Source of the DNA: Acidobacteriota bacterium
GTDB taxonomy: Bacteria; Acidobacteriota; Blastocatellia; Pyrinomonadales; Pyrinomonadaceae
Length of the DNA stretch: 64,000 nucleotides
Assembly (NCBI GenBank): GCA_016718135.1
Contig: JADKEF010000019.1
Coordinates: 62,001 to 126,000, forward strand
Reading direction: 5' to 3'
The position numbers were made by a program, and so were the translations under genes. This document shows positions 35,898 through 44,552 of this stretch, piece by piece (the first letter of the stretch is position 1; each line of letters opens with the position of its first letter). A model generated the notes under the pieces. That model worked only from the letters and a program-made list of their open reading frames with translations, was not told the origin of the DNA and ran no database searches.

Positions 35898-35926
35898 GGT
35901 GCGGTGGAAGGACGTTAAAACGCCCT
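35898..35926. repeat. Right inverted repeat flanking the RAYT gene
   Basis: GGTGCGGTGGAAGGACGTT followed by AAAACGCCCTC; the reverse complement of the left copy at 35448-35474, placed 2 nt upstream of the transposase start codon. Confidence 0.75.
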
Positions 35927-35949
35927 CAAATCTAATTTTGGCAATCGTA

Positions 35950-35975
35950 CCACGTCCTAAAGGACGTGGCTATTT
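35950..35975. repeat. REP-like hairpin, right of RAYT
   Basis: CCACGTCC-TAAA-GGACGTGG followed by CTATTTGC. It is inverted relative to the left element, which reads GCAAATAG then CCACG. A further hairpin (AGCCTCG-TGAA-CGAGGCT, 35989-36006) lies beside it. Confidence 0.65.
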
Positions 35976-36040
35976 GCCCTTCAGGGAAGCCTCGTGAACG
36001 AGGCTAATTGATCTAACGACGAGTCAACCCTATCGCGTTA

Positions 36041-36916
36041 TTACCCGATCCGCTTCACCAACTTCTTCAACTCCTCCGCGAACTTCTTCAGCTCAAAATT
36101 CTGCGGATCGTCGTGGGCTCCCTTGATTCCGGCGTCAACAGCTGAATGATATGCAGGGATCATCCAGACGGAACGTCTGACGCTCGCCACCAGATATAAC
36201 AGGGCGAGGCGTTCGTACTGCTTTATCGAGAAACCGGGCAGTGGGGCGATGCGGTCGTTAGTTGGATTCGAATTCAATGGGTCGCGGCGGCGGGGTTGGA
36301 CTAGTTCGATGTGGATCTGTGTGCCTTTGGCGTCCTCCTTCAAAACGTCGCGAGCGAACTTCGTCCCGAAGCCCTTTTTCACCGGCTCGTCAAACGGTGT
36401 TGTCGTGATCGATTCTCCTAACCTATTCACAAAAACATGTGCGACGGGCGACTTTAGCCAGATGTCGAGTTTGTTGCCGGGCCACGTCGGGTCGGAGTCG
36501 ATGTTCGGGGGGAATTCCGCGTCCTTCAGATACGGCGTCGAGGTGTCGTGTATCACAAAGTACGACGCGAGCATGACCACTCCGTCGCTCCTGACGCCGT
36601 GCGAGAGGTGCAGGTCGAGCGAACCGCCGAGCGCCATTTCGTCGAGCTTATTCCTTACCAGAAATTTGCGAAGCTCGGTGCGAGAGATGCCGACCTTCTC
36701 GCCGATCAGCTTCTCGAGCGGATCGGGAAGCTTCTTGAGCTCCGCCCCGAGCACGCCGCCGATCGCATTCGGCCGCAACAAACACCGCGCCTGCTCCACC
36801 GCCGTCCCCGCGAACGTCAGCGTCACCTCATCAAATCTACACGGCGTATTCTGCGACATTGCGGATGTATGGCTGAGGAGTGCGGCGAATGAAAGGAATA
36901 GGATCGTACGAATCAT
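36041..36916 (-). CDS. Secreted amidase_2/PGRP-like protein (possible peptidoglycan amidase)
   Basis: 291 residues with a signal peptide (LFLSFAALLSHTSAMSQ). Three His-containing segments appear in the order expected for N-acetylmuramoyl-L-alanine amidases of the amidase_2 fold: YFVIHDTSTP, GTQIHIELVQP and GAHDDPQNFELKKF. The segment between the first two (VAHVFVNRLGESITTTPFDE) also fits. Residues before 100 form a helical N-terminal region. The fold assignment is from motifs only and needs structural comparison; activity is inferred. It stands alone after the RAYT locus. Confidence 0.55.
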   Translation of the reverse strand: MIRTILFLSFAALLSHTSAMSQNTPCRFDEVTLTFAGTAVEQARCLLRPNAIGGVLGAELKKLPDPLEKLIGEKVGISRTELRKFLVRNKLDEMALGGSLDLHLSHGVRSDGVVMLASYFVIHDTSTPYLKDAEFPPNIDSDPTWPGNKLDIWLKSPVAHVFVNRLGESITTTPFDEPVKKGFGTKFARDVLKEDAKGTQIHIELVQPRRRDPLNSNPTNDRIAPLPGFSIKQYERLALLYLVASVRRSVWMIPAYHSAVDAGIKGAHDDPQNFELKKFAEELKKLVKRIG

Positions 36917-37065
36917 AGATGTGAGGACGGACGAAGAATGTAACGCCAGTTTTCATGCCATTCGTAATAGCCAGACCTCGAAACGGGACAAAAGATCAGC
37001 GATTCTGCCCATATTTTAACGCCATCGTGAATCGACGCGTCAAGTTTGGCAGATACCTCAGCTTC

Positions 37066-37551
37066 CTAAAGTCGAAGTTTGACAGTATTGGATTTCACGG
37101 TCCCTTTCCAGACTTCCAGGTCCTCAAACAGAAAAGAACCAAATTGACCATAGGTGAAACTGATTGCAAACAATCGCTTTTTCTCGAAAAAGGTAAAGGT
37201 CGTGAGGGGCAATATCCGTTTATTGGTGAAGGTTCCTTTTGGAGGCAGTCGCAAATAATCTGGGCTATGCCCGTGTGAGTTTATGCTGGCAAACTCATCG
37301 GTCGTAGAAAAGCCATTTGGGAGGAGTTTGCCAAATTTTCTCACATCTAGCCTATAATTCCCCGTCTTATCAATTATTACGTCCTTTGTGCTTATGTTCT
37401 TGATTGTGGTCTTGAACGTTAACGTTTTCTTATCACGATTCCGTTCTAATAACGAGATCGAGTATGCCAAAGGCGCCTGAGAAAACAAATTCGGAGTAAC
37501 ACCAAAGGTCAATACAAAAAAAGCTATAAGGCTAAACTTAATGACTTTCAT
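37066..37551 (-). CDS. Secreted protein of unknown function
   Basis: 161 residues with a signal peptide (IKFSLIAFFVLTFGVTPNLFSQ) and a mature part of beta-strand character (TLTFKTTIKNISTKDVIIDK) reminiscent of an immunoglobulin-like or DUF-type periplasmic domain. No family recognised. The A/T-rich coding sequence differs from the GC-richer neighbours, which may reflect recent acquisition. Confidence 0.6.
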   Translation of the reverse strand: MKVIKFSLIAFFVLTFGVTPNLFSQAPLAYSISLLERNRDKKTLTFKTTIKNISTKDVIIDKTGNYRLDVRKFGKLLPNGFSTTDEFASINSHGHSPDYLRLPPKGTFTNKRILPLTTFTFFEKKRLFAISFTYGQFGSFLFEDLEVWKGTVKSNTVKLRL

Positions 37552-37835
37552 ATTTCGCTCCTCAATACTGCAATCCTAACCGCGGGATCCTGCCGTGATC
37601 CGTAACGGAATCATATTTTAGGTGGCGTGCCCCCGCTCTCGCAACCCCATCTTGATAAGCTCCGGAAGCAATCGCCGTAACGGTCTTAGATTTCTGGTTG
37701 TCTCTTTCATCTTGCTATCGTCCGCCGCTCCCGCAATCTAATTGTTTCCTCAAACCTCAGCAAATACAAGCTATAAGCGGCGGTATTTTTGGGGGTTTTG
37801 TTTGGTGAACGGTGCGGGACGCGGGGAATTGGGGC

Positions 37836-37864
37836 TTGACAGGGTGGCGGAAACGGCGTAAATT
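37836..37864 (+). promoter_or_regulatory. Putative sigma70-like promoter in the 37.6-38.0 kb gap
   Basis: TTGACA (37836-37841), exactly 17 nt, TAAATT (37859-37864). A start near 37871 would transcribe the small ORF at 37908 and the 42-bp repeat. Confidence 0.4.
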
Positions 37865-37907
37865 TTCGGAATCGTAGATTTTTCGTTGCAGATTGGGACG
37901 GATCACG

Positions 37908-37985
37908 ATGAAACTCACACAATCCGACAACATATTCGGTGTCCCCACGCTCGCTCGCGGCGGTTTGTGCGTGGAATGTCGATAA
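37908..37985 (+). CDS. Possible small ORF (25 aa)
   Basis: ATG to TAA encoding MKLTQSDNIFGVPTLARGG plus six more residues ending CVECR, with a purine-rich GGGACGG 6 nt before the ATG and a consensus-like promoter 40 nt upstream. There is no homology to judge by; it may be chance. Confidence 0.25.
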   Translation: MKLTQSDNIFGVPTLARGGLCVECR

Positions 37986-38044
37986 ATACTGGCTGATTCT
38001 GGCTGGTACTCAATTAAAAAAGTCGTAAAGAGATCGGACGGACG

Positions 38045-38342
38045 GCGTTCGTCCGTGGACGGAGCGTGATTGTCCGTGGACTGGGCGGTTTCGTGTTTGG
38101 ACGGAGCGTGATTGTCCGTGGACTGGGCGGTTTCGTGTTTGGACGGAGGGCGTTTGTCCGTGGACTGGGCGGTTTCGTGTTTGGACGGAGCGTGATTGTC
38201 CGTGGACTGGGTAGCTTCGTGTTTGGACGGAGCGTGATTGTCCGTGGACGGGGCGGTCTCGTGTCTGGACGGAGCGGGATTGTCCGTGGACTGGGCGGTC
38301 TCGTGTCTGGACGGAGCGTGATTGTCCGTGGACTGGGCGGTT
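38045..38342. repeat. 42-bp tandem repeat (about seven copies)
   Basis: Unit GCGTGATTGTCCGTGGACTG followed by GGCGGTTTCGTGTTTGGACGGA. Six full units start at 38064, 38106, 38148, 38190, 38232 and 38274, with partial units at each end. Copies differ by a few substitutions and no indels. Since 42 is a multiple of three, several frames stay open (minus strand: a 14-residue repeat TAQSTDNHAPSKHE), but no proper gene context surrounds them. Confidence 0.85.
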
Positions 38343-38419
38343 ATCTCGTCCCCGCCGGGGCGGAAAATCCTATCCCATAACACCTGATCCAACTCTTGCC
38401 GTCAACCCTCGATCCTTAT

Positions 38420-39448
38420 CTATATCGTCTTCGTAACCTTCGACAGCGAGCGTGGGGCGTCGGGGTCGAGGCCTTTTGCTTCGGACAGCAACGCGGCGAA
38501 GAGTTGGGCGGGGACGATGAAGGGGATCGGGGAGAGGAATTCGTCGATCTTGGCGGGCAGCGACAGGCTTTTGGGCGAACGTTTGGCGATCTCGGCGTCG
38601 TTGGTGATCGCGAGGCAGTCGGCGTTTAGCTCGTGGAGGCGGTCGAGGAGCTCGATGCTGCTCTGCTGCGTGACGCCGGCCGGGCCGAAGAGGACGACGG
38701 GGAAGCGGCGTTCGACGATGGCGAGCGGGCCGTGGAAAAAGTCGGCCGATGAGAAACGCTCGGCGACGACGTAGCACGTCTCCATCAGCTTGAGCGCCAG
38801 CTCGTACGAATTGCCGTAGTTCATCCCGCGTCCGACGACGACGCAGTTTTCCATGAAGGTATATCGTTGGACGAGTTCCTCGATCTGCGGTTTCAGCTCG
38901 AGAGCCTGGGCCGTGTAGGCGGGAATTACGCTGAGGTCTAGCTTGTTTGCAGCGAGTTCGTTTGCCAGCATGTAGAAATGCAGCATCTGACCCGTGTAGG
39001 TCTTGGTCGCGGCGACCGAGCGTTCGCGGCCCGCGTGGATGAGCATCGTCTCGTCGGCGATCGACGCCATTGTCGAGGCCGCTTCGTTGGTGATCGCGAG
39101 CGTGTAGGCTCCGGTCGCCTTTGCCTTTTCGAGCACCATGTTAATGTCGGAGCCTTCGCCGGATTGCGAGACGCCGATGACGAGCGCACGTTTGAGATCG
39201 ATCTTCGCGTCGTAGAGCGTGTACACCGACGGCGCCGACAGCGACACCGGAATCCCGCAAGTCACCTCGAGCAGATAACGGCCAAACAGCGACGCGTTAT
39301 CCGAACTGCCGCGTGCGACGATCACGATCAGATCGATGTCGCGTCCGCGGAGGAATTTGCCGAGTGCGGCGTACTTTTCGCGTTCGGCGGCGAGCGTGCG
39401 TTCGAGAGCCTCGGGTTGCTCAGCGATCTCTTGGAGCATTAGGGACAT
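38420..39448 (-). CDS. SIS-domain sugar-phosphate isomerase/deaminase (GlmS C-terminal-like)
   Basis: 342 residues with two SIS domains (about 35-170 and 205-335): IVIVARGSSDNASLFGRYLLE, VIGVSQSGEGSDI, HAGRERSVAATKTYTGQML and SSADFFHGPLAIVE match the isomerase half of glucosamine-6-phosphate synthase. It lacks the glutaminase domain, so it resembles NagB-II/AgaS-type enzymes that act on amino-sugar phosphates without glutamine. The substrate is unproven. It starts 18 nt downstream of yihY and is probably co-transcribed with it. Confidence 0.87.
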   Translation of the reverse strand: MSLMLQEIAEQPEALERTLAAEREKYAALGKFLRGRDIDLIVIVARGSSDNASLFGRYLLEVTCGIPVSLSAPSVYTLYDAKIDLKRALVIGVSQSGEGSDINMVLEKAKATGAYTLAITNEAASTMASIADETMLIHAGRERSVAATKTYTGQMLHFYMLANELAANKLDLSVIPAYTAQALELKPQIEELVQRYTFMENCVVVGRGMNYGNSYELALKLMETCYVVAERFSSADFFHGPLAIVERRFPVVLFGPAGVTQQSSIELLDRLHELNADCLAITNDAEIAKRSPKSLSLPAKIDEFLSPIPFIVPAQLFAALLSEAKGLDPDAPRSLSKVTKTI

Positions 39449-39466
39449 AAAGGCAAATATTACAGT

Positions 39467-40372
39467 CTAGGTGCCGGGCGACGCAACGTTGAGCGGGTCG
39501 GCCGTCTCCATCGTGGACTCGTCGTAGAACATTTTATGCAAAACGGCATTAATTACTCCGCCGATCATCAGGGAACTTGCCGTCAAATACAGCCAGAGCA
39601 TCATGATGATCACCGCACCGAGCGAACCGTAAGCTCTGTTGTAGCTATTAAAGAAGCCGAGATACGTGCGAAACGCCGTAGTCAACACCAACCAAAGAAG
39701 GATCGCCACGATCGAACCCGGCGTGATCCAAACCCAGCGGAAGTGTTTGAAATTCGGGAGGAAATTGTAGATCACTTCACATGCAAAGAGCATCACGATA
39801 AGCGTTGCGACCCACTGGATCGATACAAGGATCAGCGGCGATGTGACGTAAAGCCCGACGGCCGCCAACGCCTGCTGCCCGAGCTGCCATCCGTAGAATA
39901 CCGTCGCGAGCATTACGCCCGAGAGGATCGTGACGACGAATGTGATGGCGAGCGATTCGAGCTTCGTTCGCCAGAATGGGCGCGTTTCCTTTAGCTCGTA
40001 GATGGAGTTGAGCGAATTCCGGATCGCATCCACACCTGCCGATGCGGACCAGAGCGTAACCGCAAGTCCGAGCGTTGCCTTTCCGCTCGAACTATTCACA
40101 ACGATCTCGTCCACCGTCTTGCGGACGAGATCGAAGACCGACAGCGGCATTACCTGGCGGAGATTGGCGAACAATTCATCACGCAATCCCTGTGACGAAT
40201 CGAGCACCAAACCAAAAAGACTCACGAGGAAATAAAGGAGCGGAAACAAGGCAAACGAAAAGTAGAACGCGACCTGCGCCGCGTGGCTAAATATATCGTT
40301 GTCGATCATCTTGGAATACAATCCGGTGGCGAACTGCTTCCATTGAAAATCGCGTAGGCGAGAGAGAGCCAT
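39467..40372 (-). CDS. YihY/virulence-factor BrkB family membrane protein
   Basis: 301 residues, about six membrane segments: AAQVAFYFSFALFPLLYFLVSL, TLGLAVTLWSASAGVDAI, LAITFVVTILSGVMLATVFYG, WVATLIVMLFACEVIYNFLP, WITPGSIVAILLWLVLTTAF and AVIIMMLWLYLTASSLMIGG. The first and last segments contain the family's conserved A-F-Y-S and GA-I-MLW patterns. Function in bacteria is not settled. Located 15 nt downstream of the LURP-like gene. Confidence 0.9.
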   Translation of the reverse strand: MALSRLRDFQWKQFATGLYSKMIDNDIFSHAAQVAFYFSFALFPLLYFLVSLFGLVLDSSQGLRDELFANLRQVMPLSVFDLVRKTVDEIVVNSSSGKATLGLAVTLWSASAGVDAIRNSLNSIYELKETRPFWRTKLESLAITFVVTILSGVMLATVFYGWQLGQQALAAVGLYVTSPLILVSIQWVATLIVMLFACEVIYNFLPNFKHFRWVWITPGSIVAILLWLVLTTAFRTYLGFFNSYNRAYGSLGAVIIMMLWLYLTASSLMIGGVINAVLHKMFYDESTMETADPLNVASPGT

Positions 40373-40387
40373 GTTTCCTAATATACT

Positions 40388-40975
40388 TTATCCGCGTGCA
40401 CGTTCGAGCAAGGTCATCGCGAGCACGGCCAGGAGCATCCGAGCTTCCTCTTCCGGAGCGATCTGCGTGAGTGGGTCGAGCTGGAACACGCCTTCGAAAA
40501 ACGCGGGCTGCTTTTTAAGCCGAGCGACCTGCGTGCCGTCCATCCGCTCAACGATGTAAGCGGGATTGAAAAGGTAGCCGGTGAACATCCCGAGCACGGG
40601 AATTTCGCCGAGCAGCGAGTCGACGACTTTGATCCACGCATTTTCTTCGTGGATGAAGTAGACCTGAGCATCGCGTTCGTCGTAGACCTCGTAGTTTGCC
40701 TTGAGGATCGAACGCATGCCTTTGCGTTTGATCGACCCGAGCGGCTGGCCGTTTGACGCGGTGAAATTGTACTTCGCCGAGAAATCGATCACGCGGTCGG
40801 CTTTGATGTTATAGAGATGCTGGGTCTGGGCCTCGTCGGCGAAGACGTTGATGTCTTCTTTGAACTTGAAGAGCTTTTGCTTCACGTAGCCGAGAAGCTG
40901 GCCGTTCGCATCGCGGACGTAGATCTGACTGGCAATGGCCAGCAGTTTGAATGACAACTGGAGCGGATAGTTCAT
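40388..40975 (-). CDS. LURP-one-related / scramblase-like protein
   Basis: 195 residues of the DUF567/LURP1 tubby-like fold: YPLQLSFKLLAIASQIYVRD, GQLLGYVKQKLFKFKEDINVF, ADRVIDFSAKYNF and GSIKRKGMRSILKANYEVYD form the antiparallel barrel. Ends in a short hydrophobic helix (ARMLLAVLAMTLLERA). Bacterial members are of unknown function. Its ATG follows the alr stop codon directly (TAAATG). Confidence 0.8.
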   Translation of the reverse strand: MNYPLQLSFKLLAIASQIYVRDANGQLLGYVKQKLFKFKEDINVFADEAQTQHLYNIKADRVIDFSAKYNFTASNGQPLGSIKRKGMRSILKANYEVYDERDAQVYFIHEENAWIKVVDSLLGEIPVLGMFTGYLFNPAYIVERMDGTQVARLKKQPAFFEGVFQLDPLTQIAPEEEARMLLAVLAMTLLERARG

Positions 40976-42119
40976 TTAGTTTTTTCCTCCAAGATAGATT
41001 CTGGGCACACGGGGGCCGATACCGCAAGTTATTTCGTACGAGATCGTGTCAACGATGCTAGACAGATCTTCGGCGAGGATTTGTGGCTCACCATCGGAAC
41101 CGATGATCGTCACCACGTCGCCGACCGCCGCGTCAGAATTTCAGTGACGTCGATCGTTGTCCAATCCATCGAGACTCGGCCGATTACCGGTGCGTATTTG
41201 CCGCGAACGATCATCTGTCCGCGATTTGAAAGGGCTCGTCGATAACCATCGTGATAGCCGATCGGTACAGTTGCGATGAGAATGTCACGGTCGGCGGTGA
41301 AGGTACGGCCATAGCCGACGCTTTCGCCTTTTCGATGCGTTTGATCATGCCGATCTTCGAACGCACACTCATCACGGGACGCAACTCCGGCGTATCGATC
41401 CCCGCGGGAAGTACATCGCCGCCCAGGCCGTAGAGCACGCCGCCGAGGCGGACGAGACGAAAACGCGATTCGGCAATCGCAACGGCCCCGGGCGAATTTG
41501 CCATGTCGATGTATCGAGGTTCGATCCCTTTCTCTCGAAACGCATCGACACACTCGGCAAACCTCGCGAGTTGAAGCTGGGAGAAATCAGACTTCAGATC
41601 GTCGGCAACCGCGAAATGACTCATCAGCCCTTCGATATCAAGATTTCGTAACGCCACGAAGCGATCAACGATCTCCGGCACATCCTGATATCGAAAACCG
41701 ATCCGCCCCATCCCCGTATCGATCTTGATATGAACGTTTCGCTTTGTTCCCGAGCCTGCCGTTGCGGCATCGAGTTGCTCGGCCTGATTTAATGTCGATA
41801 TTGCGGGCGTTAGATCGTGTCTCAAAAGGCACTCAGCCTGACCTTGCCAAAATCCGCCGAGGATCAGGATCGGGCCGCCGATACCAGCCTCGCGAAGCTC
41901 GATGCCTTCTTCGACAGTCGCTACGGCGAGCCATTTTACATTTTCCGCTTTGAGACGACGGCTGCATTCGACGGCTCCGTGGCCATATGCATTCGCCTTG
42001 ACGACCGCCATGCAATCGACATTCTCGCCGACAAATCGCCTCACGGATTGCATGTTAAATGCGAGTGCATCGAGGTCGATCTCGGCCCTGGTTGGGCGAT
42101 GCGGAAATTCACTGTGCAT
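40976..42119 (-). CDS. alr: Alanine racemase (two frameshifts)
   Basis: A PLP enzyme converting L- to D-alanine for peptidoglycan. Residues 1-268 are in one frame: RAEIDLDALAFNM, MAVVKANAYGHGAVE with the PLP Lys, HIKIDTGMGRIGF and SPGAVA. Near 41328 the frame shifts; adding one G to GG gives KGESVGYGRTFTADRDILIATVPIGYHDGY with the catalytic Tyr of the C-terminal domain. Near 41143 a second slip is repaired by one extra T, giving DAAVGDVVTIIG and a normal C terminus to the TAA at 40976. Repaired length is about 381 residues. Both slips lie in short homopolymers. Confidence 0.88.
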
Positions 42120-42128
42120 CTTGGTCGC

Positions 42129-43685
42129 CTAGAGTGGGATGTTGCCGTGCTTCTTCGGCGGGTTGGTGTCGCGTTTGTTTTTGAGAAGCGAAAGAGCGCG
42201 GATAAGTTTTGGACGTGTGTATCTTGGCTCGATCACTTCGTCGATATATCCCCGTTCTGCTGCCACATACGGATTGGCGAATTTGTCTTGAAACTCGGCG
42301 ATCTTTTCGGTGCGGTATGCCTCGTCGTTTTCGGCTATCTCGCGTTTGAATAAAACTCCGACCGCGCCCTCGGAACCCATGACCGCGATCTCAGCGGTCG
42401 GGTAGGCGAAGTTGATGTCGGTGCGAATATGTTTCGAAGCCATCACGCAATAGGCTCCGCCGTAGGCTTTGCGAGTAATAACGGTGATCTTTGGCACGGT
42501 TGCCTCGGCGAAGGCGTAAAGTAGTTTCGCGCCGTGCCGGATGATGCCCTGGTGCTCCTGATTGACGCCGGGCAGGAAGCCGGGAACATCCTCGAAGGTG
42601 ATGAGCGGGATGTTGAAACAGTCGCAGAATCGCACAAATCTCGCGGCTTTTACCGATGCCTCGATATCGAGAACACCCGCAAGGAACGCAGGCTGATTTG
42701 CAACGATCCCGACAGATTGCCCGCCGAGGCGTGCGAATCCGACCACGATATTCGGAGCGTAGTGTTCTTGTGTCTCAAAAAAATATTCGTCGTCGACGAC
42801 ATTGTGAATGATGTCGCGGATGTCGTACGGCTGATTTGCGGACTCGGGAACGATCGAATTCAGCTTTTCATCGGCCCGGTCACTTGGGTCTGAGGTCGCG
42901 ACGAACGGTGGATCGTCCATGTTGTTGGAAGGGATGAACGAGAGAAGCTCGCGGGTGATACGCAAGGCGTGTTCGTCGGAATCGGCGGCGAAGTGTGCGA
43001 CGCCGGACTTCGCGTTATGCGTCATCGCACCGCCGAGTTCGTCTTTGGTCACCTCTTCGTGTGTAACCGTTTTGATGACGTCGGGGCCGGTGATGAACAT
43101 GTAGGACGTGTCCTTGACCATCACGTTAAAGTCCGTGATCGCAGGCGAATAGACCGCGCCCCCAGCGCATGGGCCGAGAATGCAACTGATCTGCGGCACG
43201 ACGCCGCTGGCGAGAACATTCCGCAGGAAGATGTCCGCGTATCCGCCAAGCGAGACGACGCCTTCCTGGATGCGAGCTCCGCCGCTGTCATTGAGCCCGA
43301 CGACCGGAGCACCGACCTTCATCGCCATGTCCATGACCTTGCAGATCTTTTGGGCGTGAGTTTCCGAAAGCGAGCCGCCAAAAACGGTAAAATCCTGAGC
43401 AAAGACAAAGACCTCACGTCCATCTATAAGGCCGTGACCGGTGATGACGCCGTCGCCGGGGAACTTTTGCTCTTCCATGCCGAAATCGGTCGAGCGGTGA
43501 ACGACGAACTTATCAAATTCCTCGAAACTGCCTTCGTCGAGGAAAAAATCGATACGTTCGCGAGCGGTCATCTTGCCCGACGAACGTTGTTTTTCCATAC
43601 GTGCGGATCCACCGCCTTCTTCAGCGATGCGTGAGCGTTCTCGGAGTAGCTCGATCTTGCTTTTGGTTTTTGGTTCCGGCTGCAT
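42129..43685 (-). CDS. Acyl-CoA carboxylase carboxyltransferase subunit (propionyl-CoA carboxylase beta-like)
   Basis: 518 residues. FVVHRSTDFGMEEQKFPGDGVITG, LNDSGGARIQEGVVSLGGYADIF, GPCAGGAVYSPA, DVPGFLPGVNQEHQGIIRHGAKLLYA and KAYGGAYCVM match the two crotonase-like halves and oxyanion loops of biotin-dependent carboxyltransferases. It transfers CO2 from carboxybiotin to propionyl- or methylcrotonyl-like CoA; no alpha (biotin carboxylase) gene is nearby. The frame also opens at a TTG (43721), but the ATG at 43685 behind AGGCG is preferred. It lies 9 nt upstream of alr. Confidence 0.92.
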   Translation of the reverse strand: MQPEPKTKSKIELLRERSRIAEEGGGSARMEKQRSSGKMTARERIDFFLDEGSFEEFDKFVVHRSTDFGMEEQKFPGDGVITGHGLIDGREVFVFAQDFTVFGGSLSETHAQKICKVMDMAMKVGAPVVGLNDSGGARIQEGVVSLGGYADIFLRNVLASGVVPQISCILGPCAGGAVYSPAITDFNVMVKDTSYMFITGPDVIKTVTHEEVTKDELGGAMTHNAKSGVAHFAADSDEHALRITRELLSFIPSNNMDDPPFVATSDPSDRADEKLNSIVPESANQPYDIRDIIHNVVDDEYFFETQEHYAPNIVVGFARLGGQSVGIVANQPAFLAGVLDIEASVKAARFVRFCDCFNIPLITFEDVPGFLPGVNQEHQGIIRHGAKLLYAFAEATVPKITVITRKAYGGAYCVMASKHIRTDINFAYPTAEIAVMGSEGAVGVLFKREIAENDEAYRTEKIAEFQDKFANPYVAAERGYIDEVIEPRYTRPKLIRALSLLKNKRDTNPPKKHGNIPL

Positions 43686-43751
43686 ATCGCCTAAGTTTAG
43701 CGATTTTGCCTCCCTTTTCAAAACGTGTGAATAAATGATTAAATCGTGATA

Positions 43752-44552
43752 ATGGCAATACCAGAAGCGATAACGAGCCGCGATAATCGGCGATTAGTCA
43801 ACGCACGAAAAGTACGCGACGGCGGCATTCGTGATTTGATATTCGTAGAAGGAAAACGATTGGTGGCTGAGGCATTATCAGCGGGACTTGATATTGATGA
43901 ATGCCTCGTGGCCGAGAGTTTTGGCGAGTCCGGTCTGGTAGATCAAATTACCTCGAAAGCCCCTGTTTTCGAGGTGCCTGAGAAATTATTTAAGACGATA
44001 GTGGACACAACGAATCCGCAAGGCATTGTCGTTTTAGCTCAACGTCCAAAGTCAGGCTTTCTTCACCGCGACGACTTACCGCTAGATGCCTCGCCATTTG
44101 TCTTTCTCAAAGATGTAAACAATCCGTCCAATCTCGGAGCGATCCTTCGCACGGCTGAGGCTGCCGGAGCGGGCGGCGTTATTACTTCGCCGAACTCGGC
44201 TGATGCCTTCTCGCCCAAGTCGTTGCGTGCGGCAATGGGCTCGGCGTTTCGACTGGGTATTGAGCAGGGAATTACTCTCTCAAAAGCGGTTGAATGGGCT
44301 CGAAGTCGTGGAATTCGCGTGGTCGGGACGGATCCTGAAAATGGGATCGATCACTCGGCAAATGATTGGAGCAGTCCTAGTCTCGTGGTATTTGGTTCGG
44401 AAGCACACGGGCTTACGAGCGAGGAACTGTCAATGTGCGACGCGTCGGTGCGAATAACTATTGCCGATAGGGTTGAGAGCCTAAATCTGGCAGCGTCGGC
44501 GGCCGTAATACTCTTTGAAGCCAGGCGACAAATATCAACGCGAGGCGTTTGA
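43752..44552 (+). CDS. TrmH/SpoU-family RNA 2'-O-methyltransferase
   Basis: 266 residues from ATG 43752 (GTG 43746 also in frame). Residues 1-95 form the SpoU substrate-binding domain (SRDNRRLVNARKVRD, FVEGKRLVAEAL). The SPOUT knot follows: KDVNNPSNLGAILRTAEAAG, FGSEAHGLTSEEL and ESLNLAASAAVILFEARRQ are motifs 1-3 binding S-adenosylmethionine. The target is probably 23S rRNA; which site cannot be told. Its 3' end overlaps the convergent PP2C gene by 18 nt. Confidence 0.92.
   Translation: MAIPEAITSRDNRRLVNARKVRDGGIRDLIFVEGKRLVAEALSAGLDIDECLVAESFGESGLVDQITSKAPVFEVPEKLFKTIVDTTNPQGIVVLAQRPKSGFLHRDDLPLDASPFVFLKDVNNPSNLGAILRTAEAAGAGGVITSPNSADAFSPKSLRAAMGSAFRLGIEQGITLSKAVEWARSRGIRVVGTDPENGIDHSANDWSSPSLVVFGSEAHGLTSEELSMCDASVRITIADRVESLNLAASAAVILFEARRQISTRGV

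Larger units (their letters stand above)
37552..38044. other. Long intergenic stretch, mostly featureless
   Basis: Nearly 500 nt without a convincing gene. It holds a plus-strand sigma70-like promoter at 37836-37864 and a 25-codon ORF at 37908-37985, listed separately. Minus-strand frame 37757-38392 is open but has no protein-like composition outside the tandem repeat. Confidence 0.5.

Noticed and set aside
38045..38342. Tandem repeats as a CRISPR array
   Set aside because: Units are contiguous without variable spacers, and no cas genes are present.
37757..38392. Minus-strand open frame of 211 codons spanning the minisatellite
   Set aside because: The frame is open because the 42-bp unit is a multiple of three; outside the repeat its composition is not protein-like and the opposite strand is equally open.
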